From DAOUBP01 sp034432655 (GTDB taxonomy: Bacteria; Chloroflexota; Anaerolineae; CG2-30-64-16): a DNA stretch of 14,391 nt. Below, one piece after another: positions 1 through 6,124 of this stretch; position 1 is the stretch's first letter, and each line of letters begins with the position of its first letter. The notes under the pieces were generated by a model. It was given only the letters and a program-made list of their open reading frames with translations, was not told where the DNA came from and made no database searches. A program made the position numbers and the translations under genes. The stretch is taken from positions 1 to 14,391 of the forward strand of contig DAOUBP010000014.1 in NCBI GenBank assembly GCA_034432655.1, in the 5' to 3' direction.

Positions 1-94
1 AGTACTGTTCTGGCTGACTCAAGCGATTAGAAACCGCTCCTGTTTGCACTCAGAAATAGAAGTGGTTTCTATTTGCGCAAAAACAAGGTGATAG
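1..94. other. Non-coding stretch downstream of the Acr3-like gene with alternative stem-loops
   Basis: No gene is visible here. Two mutually exclusive stem-loops can be drawn. A long one pairs 29-38 with 61-70 (AGAAACCGCT with AGTGGTTTCT, one G-T mismatch). A compact AT-rich one pairs 54-61 with 67-74 (AAATAGAA with TTCTATTT) around a 5-nt loop. On the minus strand these follow the last gene of the ars operon and could slow or end transcription, but neither is followed by a clear U-run, so a terminator is only a possibility. Confidence 0.35.
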
Positions 95-1108
95 TTATAT
101 CTTTACAGCAACTTCAGCAGAGCGCGCCACAGGCGTGAACCATCTCGTCAAGCGCGCCGATAGCCGCAGGAAGATGGCCATGAAGCTGATCTGGATGACC
201 GGCTTGAGCGCCAGCACCAGCACCGTCAGCGGGCTGAAGAAGATGGTCGCCAGCGCCAGGGCGATGGAGATGTTCTTGCCCGCCGTGCCATAGGCAAAGG
301 CCACCATGTCCTCGTAGTTGAATTTCATCACCTTCGAGAAGAGCACCGCGCCGCTGAACAGGATGGCGTAGAAGAACGCCAGCGGAATCAGGATGATGAT
401 GAAGTACTGCGGGTTGTGCAGGACGTTGTTCGCCTCCAGCGCCATCGAGATGAAGACGATGAGGTACATGCCCAGCATCGAAACCCCCGGCAGGATCGGC
501 CGGACCTGCTTGAACCCTTCTTGTCCCCAGATGCGGATGATGGCGCGGCGCGTCAGGTCGCCCAGGATGAGCGGCACGACCACCGCCAGCAGGATTTCCT
601 TGAACATGCCCCAGGCGTCAATCTGCACGTATACGCCGGCCAGGATCGGCATCCAGATCGGGATCATCACGATGCTGACCAGCAGGCTGAGCGCCACGAT
701 CACCAGCGCCAGCGCCACGTTGCCCTTGGCGTAGCCCGTCCAACCGGCGACCATGCCCGCACAGGGCACGGTGCCGGTCAGGATCAGGCCGACGGCGAAA
801 TCGGGCCGGCTGTGCAGGAAGAGAAACGCCAGCCCTGCCGCCAGCAGGGGCGAGAACACGAAGTTGAACAGCATGGACAGGCTGATGAGCTTCAGGTTCA
901 TCATCGCCTTGCCCACCTCTTCAATGCGCAGGCCGATCATCATCGGGTAGAGCATGATGAACAGGGTCAGCGTGGTGTACGATTTCAGCCCCTTGGCCGC
1001 AGCCGGAAACCCCCACCCGAAGGCCACGCCCGCCACAATGGCGAGCAACACGAACACCACCAGGTTGCCTTCGATGACCTTGGCGGCTTTCTGGAATGTT
1101 TTCAGCAC
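95..1108 (-). CDS. Acr3-like arsenite permease (bile acid:Na+ symporter superfamily)
   Basis: Predicted inner-membrane carrier of 337 residues with about ten hydrophobic segments from residue 16 to 318. The best signature is around residues 113-129 (VPCAGMVAGW, then AKGN). It resembles the Acr3 pattern of a membrane-embedded Cys followed by A-M-V-x-x-W, with Cys116 in the place of the conserved arsenite-pathway Cys. Acr3 proteins export As(III), driven by the proton gradient. I chose the GTG start at 1108 because AAGGAG lies 6 nt upstream; a TTG start at 1129 would put that ribosome site inside the gene. It is the last gene of the ars operon, 59 nt after the TauE/SafE gene. Family assignment is firm; substrate is inferred from ArsR and ArsP neighbours. 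It could belong to a sister group of true Acr3, because the late Glu motif of Acr3 is not evident (LKPVIQI instead). Confidence 0.85.
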   Translation of the reverse strand: MLKTFQKAAKVIEGNLVVFVLLAIVAGVAFGWGFPAAAKGLKSYTTLTLFIMLYPMMIGLRIEEVGKAMMNLKLISLSMLFNFVFSPLLAAGLAFLFLHSRPDFAVGLILTGTVPCAGMVAGWTGYAKGNVALALVIVALSLLVSIVMIPIWMPILAGVYVQIDAWGMFKEILLAVVVPLILGDLTRRAIIRIWGQEGFKQVRPILPGVSMLGMYLIVFISMALEANNVLHNPQYFIIILIPLAFFYAILFSGAVLFSKVMKFNYEDMVAFAYGTAGKNISIALALATIFFSPLTVLVLALKPVIQISFMAIFLRLSARLTRWFTPVARSAEVAVKI

Positions 1109-1114
1109 TGTGTG

Positions 1115-1120
1115 CTCCTT
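1115..1120 (-). promoter_or_regulatory. Ribosome binding site fixing the GTG start of the Acr3-like gene
   Basis: AAGGAG on the minus strand, 6 nt before the GTG at 1108. It decides between this start and the TTG at 1129. Confidence 0.75.
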
Positions 1121-1124
1121 GTAG

Positions 1125-1142
1125 CGCAAAATTTATTTTGCG
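1125..1142. repeat. Perfect 8-bp dyad (CGCAAAAT / ATTTTGCG), first of a pair
   Basis: CGCAAAAT at 1125-1132 and ATTTTGCG at 1135-1142 are perfect inverted repeats with a 2-nt centre, lying between the TauE/SafE and Acr3-like genes. It may be a protein-binding dyad or an mRNA stem just upstream of the Acr3 ribosome site. A second dyad lies at 1151-1166. Confidence 0.6.
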
Positions 1143-1150
1143 TTTGCCTG

Positions 1151-1166
1151 GCGAAATGAATTTCGC
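1151..1166. repeat. Perfect 7-bp dyad (GCGAAAT / ATTTCGC), second of a pair
   Basis: GCGAAAT at 1151-1157 and ATTTCGC at 1160-1166 form a perfect dyad with a 2-nt centre, directly after the TauE/SafE stop codon on the minus strand. Its arms resemble those of the dyad at 1125-1142, which suggests a related pair rather than chance. Confidence 0.55.
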
Positions 1167-1167
1167 G

Positions 1168-1923
1168 TTACTTGATCAAATCGAAGATCATCTTGGCGGC
1201 GATCAGCCACAGCAGCACGCCGATCACCTTCTTGAGTTGCGCGCTCGATAGCTTCGTCTTCATCAGCTGCGAGCCGACGATCGAGCCGGCCGCGGCCATC
1301 ACCGCTGTGACGCCGATGAAGAGCGGATCCAGGCCGCCCAGGGTGGCGTGGCCCAGGAAGCCGGAGAAGGACGAGAAGACCACGACGAGCGCGGTCGTAC
1401 CGGCGGCTACCTTGGGGTCCAATCCCAGCCAGTTGAGCACCGGCAGGATGAAGTTGCCGCCGCCCACGCCCAGCAATCCGCCCAGGAAGCCGGCGACGCC
1501 GCCCACGCCGGCGCCGGCGCCCACCTCCACGGTCCGGCTGAGCGCCTGCTTGCGCTGCCGGGCCTTGTAGAACAGCATCATGAACCCGGCGAACACCAGG
1601 AAGGCGGCGAACATGCCCAGCAGCAGCCGCTTGTCCACATACGGCGTCAGCCGCGCGCCGAATGGCGACAGGATGACGGCGACGATCAGCACCGGCAGGC
1701 CGACCCGGAAGTTGATCAGCTTGCCGCGCCAATAGTTGATCGTGGCGAACAGCAGGCTGACCACGTTCAGCAGCAGGGCGGTCGGCGTGGCTTCGGCCAG
1801 CGGCACCCCCAGGTAGTAGAAGAGCGGCACGAACAGGAACGCCGCGCCGATCCCGGCCATGGCCAGCAGGCCGGAGAAGACGAAGACGAGCACGGCGCTG
1901 ATGATATAGGTAATAGGGCTCAT
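1168..1923 (-). CDS. TauE/SafE family sulfite/anion exporter-like permease
   Basis: Integral membrane protein of 251 residues. The family's two half-repeats are visible: a Gly-rich segment at residues 18-34 (GLLAMAGIGAAFLFVPL) and its counterpart at 145-163 (GFLGGLLGVGGG, then ILPVL). About eight hydrophobic segments fill the rest, and the length is normal for the family. TauE/SafE proteins are linked to export of sulfite, sulfoacetate or other organosulfur anions, but most members have no proven substrate. The start is at the second Met of the open frame (ATG at 1923), because the 17 upstream residues are polar and run into the palindrome at 1948-1980; the ribosome site is weak. It lies in the ars operon between the FmdE and Acr3-like genes. 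A role with thiolated arsenic or sulfur by-products is speculation from position. Confidence 0.85.
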   Translation of the reverse strand: MSPITYIISAVLVFVFSGLLAMAGIGAAFLFVPLFYYLGVPLAEATPTALLLNVVSLLFATINYWRGKLINFRVGLPVLIVAVILSPFGARLTPYVDKRLLLGMFAAFLVFAGFMMLFYKARQRKQALSRTVEVGAGAGVGGVAGFLGGLLGVGGGNFILPVLNWLGLDPKVAAGTTALVVVFSSFSGFLGHATLGGLDPLFIGVTAVMAAAGSIVGSQLMKTKLSSAQLKKVIGVLLWLIAAKMIFDLIK

Positions 1924-1947
1924 ATGAAGGTCCGTGTTCTGTGTTGA

Positions 1948-1980
1948 AGACCTTTGCGGTCTCGCAGACCGCAAAGGTCT
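1948..1980. repeat. Perfect 15-bp intergenic palindrome with 3-nt loop
   Basis: AGACCTTTGCGGTCT at 1948-1962 and its exact reverse complement at 1966-1980 flank the loop CGC. It fills most of the 64-nt gap between the FmdE and TauE/SafE genes. No U-run follows on the minus strand, so it is not a standard terminator. It looks like a dispersed palindromic element and could stabilise or process the operon mRNA. Confidence 0.85.
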
Positions 1981-1987
1981 GGCGGCG

Positions 1988-2590
1988 TTACCGCTCGTAT
2001 CCCGAACATGGGATGCAGAGCTTGCGGTCGCCCATCAGCCGCACGTAAGCATTCGCCGTGAGCTCGCCGCACGCATCGCACTTGGTGAAGCCCATTACCT
2101 CGGGCAGCCAGTTGTGATCGTAGGTGAAGACCTCGCCGATGGTCAGCACGTCCGACTCCGGCGCGTTCCACACCAGGTCCACCAGCTCCCACTGGTCGGC
2201 TTCGGGGATGTCATCGGGCTGATAGCCGGCCGCGCGCTGCTGCATGAAAGCCGAGGCCGCGATCTGTTTGGCCAACGTGGGCTTGTAGCTCACGCGCACC
2301 GCCCGGCTGCTGTCCTTGTCAATCAGGGTGAACGCCAGCTTGCCCAACGGGTTCTTGCGAATGTTGCCCTTGCCGAAAGTGCAACCGGTGGTATACTGCA
2401 CGCCGTCGCCGAAGCACATGCCGCCGTGCTCCTCGCCGGTCTCCAGGATGGCGTAGAGCTGCGTGCCGCCCGAGCGCTTCACGCCCAACGTCCGCAGCGC
2501 GGCCAGGCCGCACCGCACGCCGGCCACGCTGGCCCAGCAGCGGTGGCCGTGGAATTTCAGCGCGTCCAACAGGATGTCACGATCGTCCAT
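1988..2590 (-). CDS. FmdE family protein with C-terminal zinc ribbon
   Basis: A 200-residue soluble protein. The FmdE domain spans roughly residues 8-145, with FHGHRCW at 13-19 and a conserved block around 57-77 (GGMCFGDGVQYTTGC, then FGKGN). A C-terminal zinc ribbon has CxxC pairs at 171/174 (CDAC) and 192/195 (CIPC). The family is named after formylmethanofuran dehydrogenase subunit E, but many bacterial copies have no methanogenic context and probably bind metal or a molybdenum-related cofactor. Nothing else in the window points to C1 metabolism. AAGGAG lies 9 nt before the ATG at 2590. It sits 30 nt after the ArsP-like permease gene, so it belongs to the ars operon. Its His/Cys-rich sites could serve in metalloid sensing or handling, which is inference only. 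Family call firm, function unknown. Confidence 0.85.
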   Translation of the reverse strand: MDDRDILLDALKFHGHRCWASVAGVRCGLAALRTLGVKRSGGTQLYAILETGEEHGGMCFGDGVQYTTGCTFGKGNIRKNPLGKLAFTLIDKDSSRAVRVSYKPTLAKQIAASAFMQQRAAGYQPDDIPEADQWELVDLVWNAPESDVLTIGEVFTYDHNWLPEVMGFTKCDACGELTANAYVRLMGDRKLCIPCSGYER

Positions 2591-2620
2591 GAGAGATTAC
2601 TCCTTGTTGTGTGGTTTGAT

Positions 2621-3685
2621 TCACATCACCAGGTTGAATAGATACCCGGTCAGGATGATGGCCACGGCGATCACGCCGATGAAGATGGCGATCAACTGCG
2701 GCTTCAGTACGCGGCGCAGGATGATGGCTTCGGGCAGGCTCAGGCCTACCACCGACATCATGAACGCCAGCACGGTGCCGAGCGAGGCGCCTTTGGCCAG
2801 CAGCGCGCCCACAATCGGGATGATGCCGGCGGCGTTGGAATAGAGCGGGATGCCCAGGAGCACCGATACCGGCACCGACCACCAGGCAGCTTTGCCCATG
2901 ACGCCCGTCAGCGCATCTTGCGGCACGAAGCCGTGAATCCCCGCGCCGATGGCGATGCCCACGATGACGTACAACCAGACCTTGCCGACGATCTCGCGCG
3001 TGCTGTCCAGGGCGCGGCCGACGCGCTCGGGCCAGGTCAGTTCTTCTTCCAGCACGACTCCCGCGTTGCCGCGCGCCTTCATGTCGTACACGAAGCCCTC
3101 AACATAGCGCTCCAGCTTCAAGCGGCCCAGGATCAGCCTGCTGACGACGCCGATCGTGACGCCGGTGAGCAGGTACAGCCCGGCGACCTTCCAGCCGAAC
3201 AGCCCGATCAGCAGGACAAAGGCCACTTCGTTCATCAGGGGCGAGGTGATGAGAAATGAAAAGGTGATGCCCAGGGGAATGCCCGCCTGCACGAACCCGA
3301 TGAAGAGCGGGACCGATGAGCAGGAGCAGAACGGCGTGATGGCGCCGAAGAGCGCGGCCATGAAGTTGCCGACCCCTTCCCCGCGCTTCTCGACCAGCAC
3401 GCGCACCTTCTGGGTGTCAATGAAGGTCTGCAGCAGTGAAATCACGAAGATCATGCCGGACAGCAACAGCAGGAGCTTCGGTACATCATAGAGGAAGAAG
3501 GCCACCGACTCGCCCAGGTGCGAGCCGTGCGCCAGTCCGATCACATCATAAGTCAGCCATTGCGACGCCGCCGGCAGCGCTGTGTAGGCCGCCCACCAGG
3601 CCAGCGCCGCAACGATCAGCTTCGCCAGCAGCCCGAAGTCGCCGCGCGTCATCCGCAGCCGGCGTGTCATTGTCTCTGTTGTCAT
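2621..3685 (-). CDS. ArsP/DUF318 family permease (probable organoarsenical or metal efflux)
   Basis: Membrane protein of 354 residues with about eight hydrophobic segments and a soluble loop near residues 190-230. The family hallmark TPFCSCSSVP is at residues 117-126, within a membrane helix. A second conserved stretch at 279-292 (IPLYSNAAGIIP) matches the pseudo-symmetric half. Characterised ArsP proteins export trivalent organoarsenicals such as methylarsenite and use the hallmark Cys pair; other members are annotated as Cu/Zn or unknown permeases. The start at 3685 has AAGGAG 9 nt upstream, overlapping the TAA of the preceding thioredoxin-like gene. That tight link is common for this permease family, whose neighbour is often a small CxxC protein and an ArsR regulator, as here. 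Family call firm; the arsenical substrate is inferred from context. Confidence 0.88.
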   Translation of the reverse strand: MTTETMTRRLRMTRGDFGLLAKLIVAALAWWAAYTALPAASQWLTYDVIGLAHGSHLGESVAFFLYDVPKLLLLLSGMIFVISLLQTFIDTQKVRVLVEKRGEGVGNFMAALFGAITPFCSCSSVPLFIGFVQAGIPLGITFSFLITSPLMNEVAFVLLIGLFGWKVAGLYLLTGVTIGVVSRLILGRLKLERYVEGFVYDMKARGNAGVVLEEELTWPERVGRALDSTREIVGKVWLYVIVGIAIGAGIHGFVPQDALTGVMGKAAWWSVPVSVLLGIPLYSNAAGIIPIVGALLAKGASLGTVLAFMMSVVGLSLPEAIILRRVLKPQLIAIFIGVIAVAIILTGYLFNLVM

Positions 3686-3698
3686 CTATCAGATCTCC

Positions 3699-3947
3699 TT
3701 ACTGATTGGCCGCGGCGGTCAGCCAGGCGGCGATCTTGTCGTCGGGCGGAATCCGGCCGGCCGCCACCAGCTTCTCGTTGATCACCAGTCCCGGCGTCGC
3801 CAGCAGGGCGTAATTCATGATCTCGTTCAGGTCGGTGACCTTCTCGATCTGGGCCGCGATCCCCCGCGCCGCCACGACCCGCCGCACGCTGGCCTCCAAC
3901 CGCTGACAATTGACACACCCCGTGCCGAGCACTTTCACGTTGACCAT
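3699..3947 (-). CDS. Small thioredoxin-family protein (redox-active CxxC)
   Basis: An 82-residue cytosolic thioredoxin-like protein of the short archaeal/bacterial type often annotated as TM0996/MTH895 family. The active site GTGCVNCQRL has Cys11 and Cys14 at the start of the first helix, and the cis-proline turn ATPGLVI is at 50-56 (Pro52). The chain is shorter than classical thioredoxin (about 105 residues), as usual for this family. I chose ATG at 3947 rather than GTG at 3959 because the GAGGT overlapping that GTG gives a ribosome site at proper spacing. It is the second gene of the ars operon, ending 13 nt before the permease gene. Its likely job is to reduce disulfides or arsenicals, or to hand them to the permease (inferred). 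Confidence 0.85.
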   Translation of the reverse strand: MVNVKVLGTGCVNCQRLEASVRRVVAARGIAAQIEKVTDLNEIMNYALLATPGLVINEKLVAAGRIPPDDKIAAWLTAAANQ

Positions 3948-3994
3948 ATTTGACCTCACGATGTTTGATTACGGGCGCCGGTTGGCAGTTCATC

Positions 3995-4014
3995 ACATTC
4001 GACGCCTTGAATGT
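3995..4014. promoter_or_regulatory. Second putative ArsR operator, before the thioredoxin-like gene
   Basis: ACATTC-N8-GAATGT is a dyad with 6-bp arms. Its core ATTC-N8-GAAT has the same spacing as the dyad at 4457-4472 in front of arsR. Aligned on the minus strand over 26 nt, the two sites share 18 positions, including CATTC, GAAT and a following TGATG. A weak promoter-like pair precedes it on the minus strand (TTGCGT at 4038-4043, 17-nt spacer, GTCAAT at 4015-4020), so this may be an internal, ArsR-controlled start. Confidence 0.55.
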
Positions 4015-4034
4015 ATTGACTCAAAAAAAGAGAC

Positions 4035-4439
4035 CTAACGCAAGCCCAGCGCGACGCCCCAGCCGGCAGGGTTCGTATCCGCCGCTGAGAATTCGCCCTG
4101 GCACTTGGGACAGGGGCACGCGGCCGGTTTCGCCTGGACGCGGGGCATTCCGAGCCGTAAGCCGTCCGGTTCGGCCGCCGCAGCCGCGGCATCCAACAGC
4201 GCGTACAGCTCCGGCTTCGTCACCCGGTAATAGACGTTCCACCCCTCGCGGCGGTCGGCCACCAGGCCGGCCTGGCGCAGCACCATGAGCTGCTGCGAAA
4301 TGTACGCCTGGCGCAATCCCAGCGCCGCCTCCATGTGGCAGACGCACTCCTCGCCCTCTCGCAGGAGCTGCAGGATCGCCAGGCGGGACGGGTGAGATAA
4401 CAGCTTGAACAGCGCGGCCGTGTTTTCTAAAGTCTTCAT
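4035..4439 (-). CDS. arsR: ArsR-family metalloregulatory repressor
   Basis: A 134-residue winged-helix DNA-binding repressor. The fold runs from LFKLLSHPSRLAILQLL (10-26) through the metal site ECVCH at 31-35 (Cys32, Cys34), the recognition helix with AYISQQLMVLRQAGLV (45-60), and the wing around REGWNVYYRV. The CxC in the third helix is the classic arsenite/antimonite site of the ArsR/SmtB family. Binding there releases the operator. A second Cys cluster (C108, C110, C113 in CPCPKC) lies in the tail and could add a third thiol ligand. The start is the second ATG (4439): GGAG lies 8 nt from it but only 2 nt from the ATG at 4445. It is the first gene of the operon, directly behind a strong promoter and a dyad operator, which fits autoregulation. 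Confidence 0.92.
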   Translation of the reverse strand: MKTLENTAALFKLLSHPSRLAILQLLREGEECVCHMEAALGLRQAYISQQLMVLRQAGLVADRREGWNVYYRVTKPELYALLDAAAAAAEPDGLRLGMPRVQAKPAACPCPKCQGEFSAADTNPAGWGVALGLR

Positions 4440-4447
4440 TTCCATCG

Positions 4448-4451
4448 CTCC
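4448..4451 (-). promoter_or_regulatory. Ribosome binding site deciding the arsR start
   Basis: GGAG on the minus strand. The spacing is 8 nt to the ATG at 4439 and 2 nt to the ATG at 4445, so the shorter protein is favoured. Confidence 0.6.
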
Positions 4452-4456
4452 ATCAT

Positions 4457-4472
4457 ATTCAAAACAACGAAT
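4457..4472. promoter_or_regulatory. Putative ArsR operator over the transcription start
   Basis: ATTC-N8-GAAT dyad immediately downstream of the arsR -10 box, so it covers the expected start of transcription. The dyad location and the repeat of the same architecture at 3995-4014 support an ArsR binding site. The regulator itself is encoded by the first gene. Confidence 0.6.
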
Positions 4473-4475
4473 GCG

Positions 4476-4504
4476 ATTATATGCCGATCGCCCGCATCTG
4501 TCAA
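4476..4504 (-). promoter_or_regulatory. Strong sigma70-type promoter of the ars operon
   Basis: On the minus strand the -35 is TTGACA (4499-4504), the spacer is exactly 17 nt, and the -10 is TATAAT (4476-4481). Both boxes match the consensus perfectly. It drives arsR and, by gene order and short gaps, the five genes after it. Confidence 0.88.
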
Positions 4505-4553
4505 ATTCGGGGAAATGTTTTTTCGGAGGGAGTAATGGCCCCGTTACCGTGAG

Positions 4554-6110
4554 TCAAGGGGGCGTTGGGGCCTGTTGTTGGGCCACGAATTGCTCGAACC
4601 CGTTGCGGAGATTGTCGCGAAACGCCTGGGCGACCATGGTATCGCCGAAGATCTGAAACGACCGGCTGCGGTAGTGCGCGTTGAGCATGTACATGAGCCG
4701 TTGCAGGTCCACGTAATCGTTCACCGAGCCCTCGTTCAGCTCCAGGAACGGATAGAGCTTGCCGTTCAGCATGTGCAGGTCGCGATCCCAGCCGCGCGCC
4801 TGAAAATAGGGCAGGTGCTGGCGATACAACGCCGTGGACGGCACGGGCGAGAAGAGCATGGGGATGATCGAGCCGACGACTTCGGAGACGAAGAGGATGC
4901 TCTTCACCACGTCGTCAATCCGCTCGCCGGGCAGGCCGTAGAGCACGAACGCGTTGACGTCCATGTGGCGCAGGCTGAAGCCGGCGCGTTCGCACATGCG
5001 GGCCGCGGCCACGAAGTGTTGCAGGCGCACGTGCCGGCGGTTGAGCTGCGTCAGGTAGCTATCGTCAATGCTCTCGCACGGCAGGTAGATCTTCTGAAAG
5101 TTGGCGGCCTTGAGCAAATCCACCAGTTTCTGCGATTGGCTGAGGAAGCGCGTGTCGAACCCCTCGGGCGCGTAGAGCCGATAGAAACGCCGTTCGGAGC
5201 CGGGGGCCCGGGTGTCGGCCACCAACGCCTCCAGGAGCGGTTGAAAGTGGTTCTCGAAATCCCACAGCAGGAAATCGGCGTAGAACGCGAAATCCTTGAT
5301 GCCGTAACGGTCCTGCGCGTCGTGCATCTCCCGCACGATGTCGGCCACGGGCCGATAGCGCACGCGACGTTGCCCGCCGTTGATGGTCAGCTGCGCGCAG
5401 TAGGCGCAATCGTAGGGGCAGCCCCGCGCCGGGGTGATGATCGCGTAGCCCGGCGGCGTCTCGTAGAGGGACAGGTCGGGCCACAAGTCGTTGGCGGCCG
5501 CGACCTCGCCGGCGACGACGATGTCGGGCTGCACGTAACGCGCCGCATGCTCCGGCGCGAGGGTGGGATAGATGCCGCCGAGCAGGATGAGCGGCTTCTG
5601 ATCGCCCCAGCGTCGGCGCAGCCGGCCCACCAGATCGCGGGCCGACTCCCACCAGTAGGTCATGGTCGCGCCGATCCACACCTCGTCGGGCGGGTTGGCC
5701 GGCGTGAAGCCGCGCTCGTCCAGCCAGCGGTCGAACTCGTCCCAGCTCTTGCCGAAGTGATACTTCCACAGCTCCAGCGCCTGGCCGTCCTTCTTGATCC
5801 GATAGGGCGGCGACTTGGGGTCGGGCGTGTTCTTCTCGATGAACGACTCGCCGGGCGCGATGCGGCGCCGCGCCACCGTGCGCTTCTCGCCGGTGGCCTC
5901 CATGAAGTCGAATAGCTCGCGGCGCTTGTAGCCCAGTTGCGCCAGGAGCCGCGCGATGCGCAGCAGGCCATACGGCTGCGACCATTCGGCCCAGTACTGG
6001 GTGTCGTAGACGGGCGGGTTGATCAGCAACGCGGTCTTCTGCGCCGGGTCGCCGGGCAGGTCGGCGGGGTGGAAGTTGGACAAAATTCTGGCGAAATTGG
6101 GTATTGACAT
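4554..6110 (-). CDS. B12-binding domain radical SAM protein
   Basis: A 518-residue protein. An N-terminal B12-binding-like Rossmann domain covers about residues 25-205: ALLINPP, then YGLLRIARLLAQLGY, LILLGGIYPTLAPEHA and PDIVVAGE. The radical SAM core follows, with the [4Fe-4S] motif RGCPYDCAYC (Cys231, Cys235, Cys238; CX3CX2C). Later core motifs are LPCESID (343-349) and YGLPGE (391-396). Such enzymes cleave S-adenosylmethionine to a radical, often for methylation or rearrangement with cobalamin; this one's substrate cannot be told. I chose ATG at 6110, since the longer frame to 6212 would run through the end of the preceding gene. It begins 14 nt after the DUF4268 gene and ends 49 nt before the ars promoter. 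A link to arsenic is not shown, since arsenic methylation normally uses ArsM, which is absent. Confidence 0.88.
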   Translation of the reverse strand: MSIPNFARILSNFHPADLPGDPAQKTALLINPPVYDTQYWAEWSQPYGLLRIARLLAQLGYKRRELFDFMEATGEKRTVARRRIAPGESFIEKNTPDPKSPPYRIKKDGQALELWKYHFGKSWDEFDRWLDERGFTPANPPDEVWIGATMTYWWESARDLVGRLRRRWGDQKPLILLGGIYPTLAPEHAARYVQPDIVVAGEVAAANDLWPDLSLYETPPGYAIITPARGCPYDCAYCAQLTINGGQRRVRYRPVADIVREMHDAQDRYGIKDFAFYADFLLWDFENHFQPLLEALVADTRAPGSERRFYRLYAPEGFDTRFLSQSQKLVDLLKAANFQKIYLPCESIDDSYLTQLNRRHVRLQHFVAAARMCERAGFSLRHMDVNAFVLYGLPGERIDDVVKSILFVSEVVGSIIPMLFSPVPSTALYRQHLPYFQARGWDRDLHMLNGKLYPFLELNEGSVNDYVDLQRLMYMLNAHYRSRSFQIFGDTMVAQAFRDNLRNGFEQFVAQQQAPTPP

Positions 6111-6124
6111 ACGGCTTTCTGCTG

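Noticed and set aside
416..1947. Plus-strand frames opposite the Acr3-like and TauE/SafE genes
   Set aside because: Compositionally biased (many His, Asp, Gln), no domains, and antisense to two clear membrane proteins.
1948..1980. Rho-independent terminator
   Set aside because: The stem is perfect but no U-run follows on the minus strand, and the next operon gene begins 25 nt later.
4035..4439. Arsenate reductase or ArsM arsenite methyltransferase within the ars operon
   Set aside because: Looked for ArsC-type and ArsM-type motifs in all operon genes; the only CxxC protein is thioredoxin-like and no SAM methyltransferase motif is present.
4505..4553. Terminator for the radical SAM gene
   Set aside because: Only weak pairing (GTAA with TTAC) and a short A-run after it; not enough to call.
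4575..5915. Plus-strand open frame opposite the radical SAM gene
   Set aside because: Low-complexity antisense translation with no motif; the minus-strand frame has clear radical SAM motifs.
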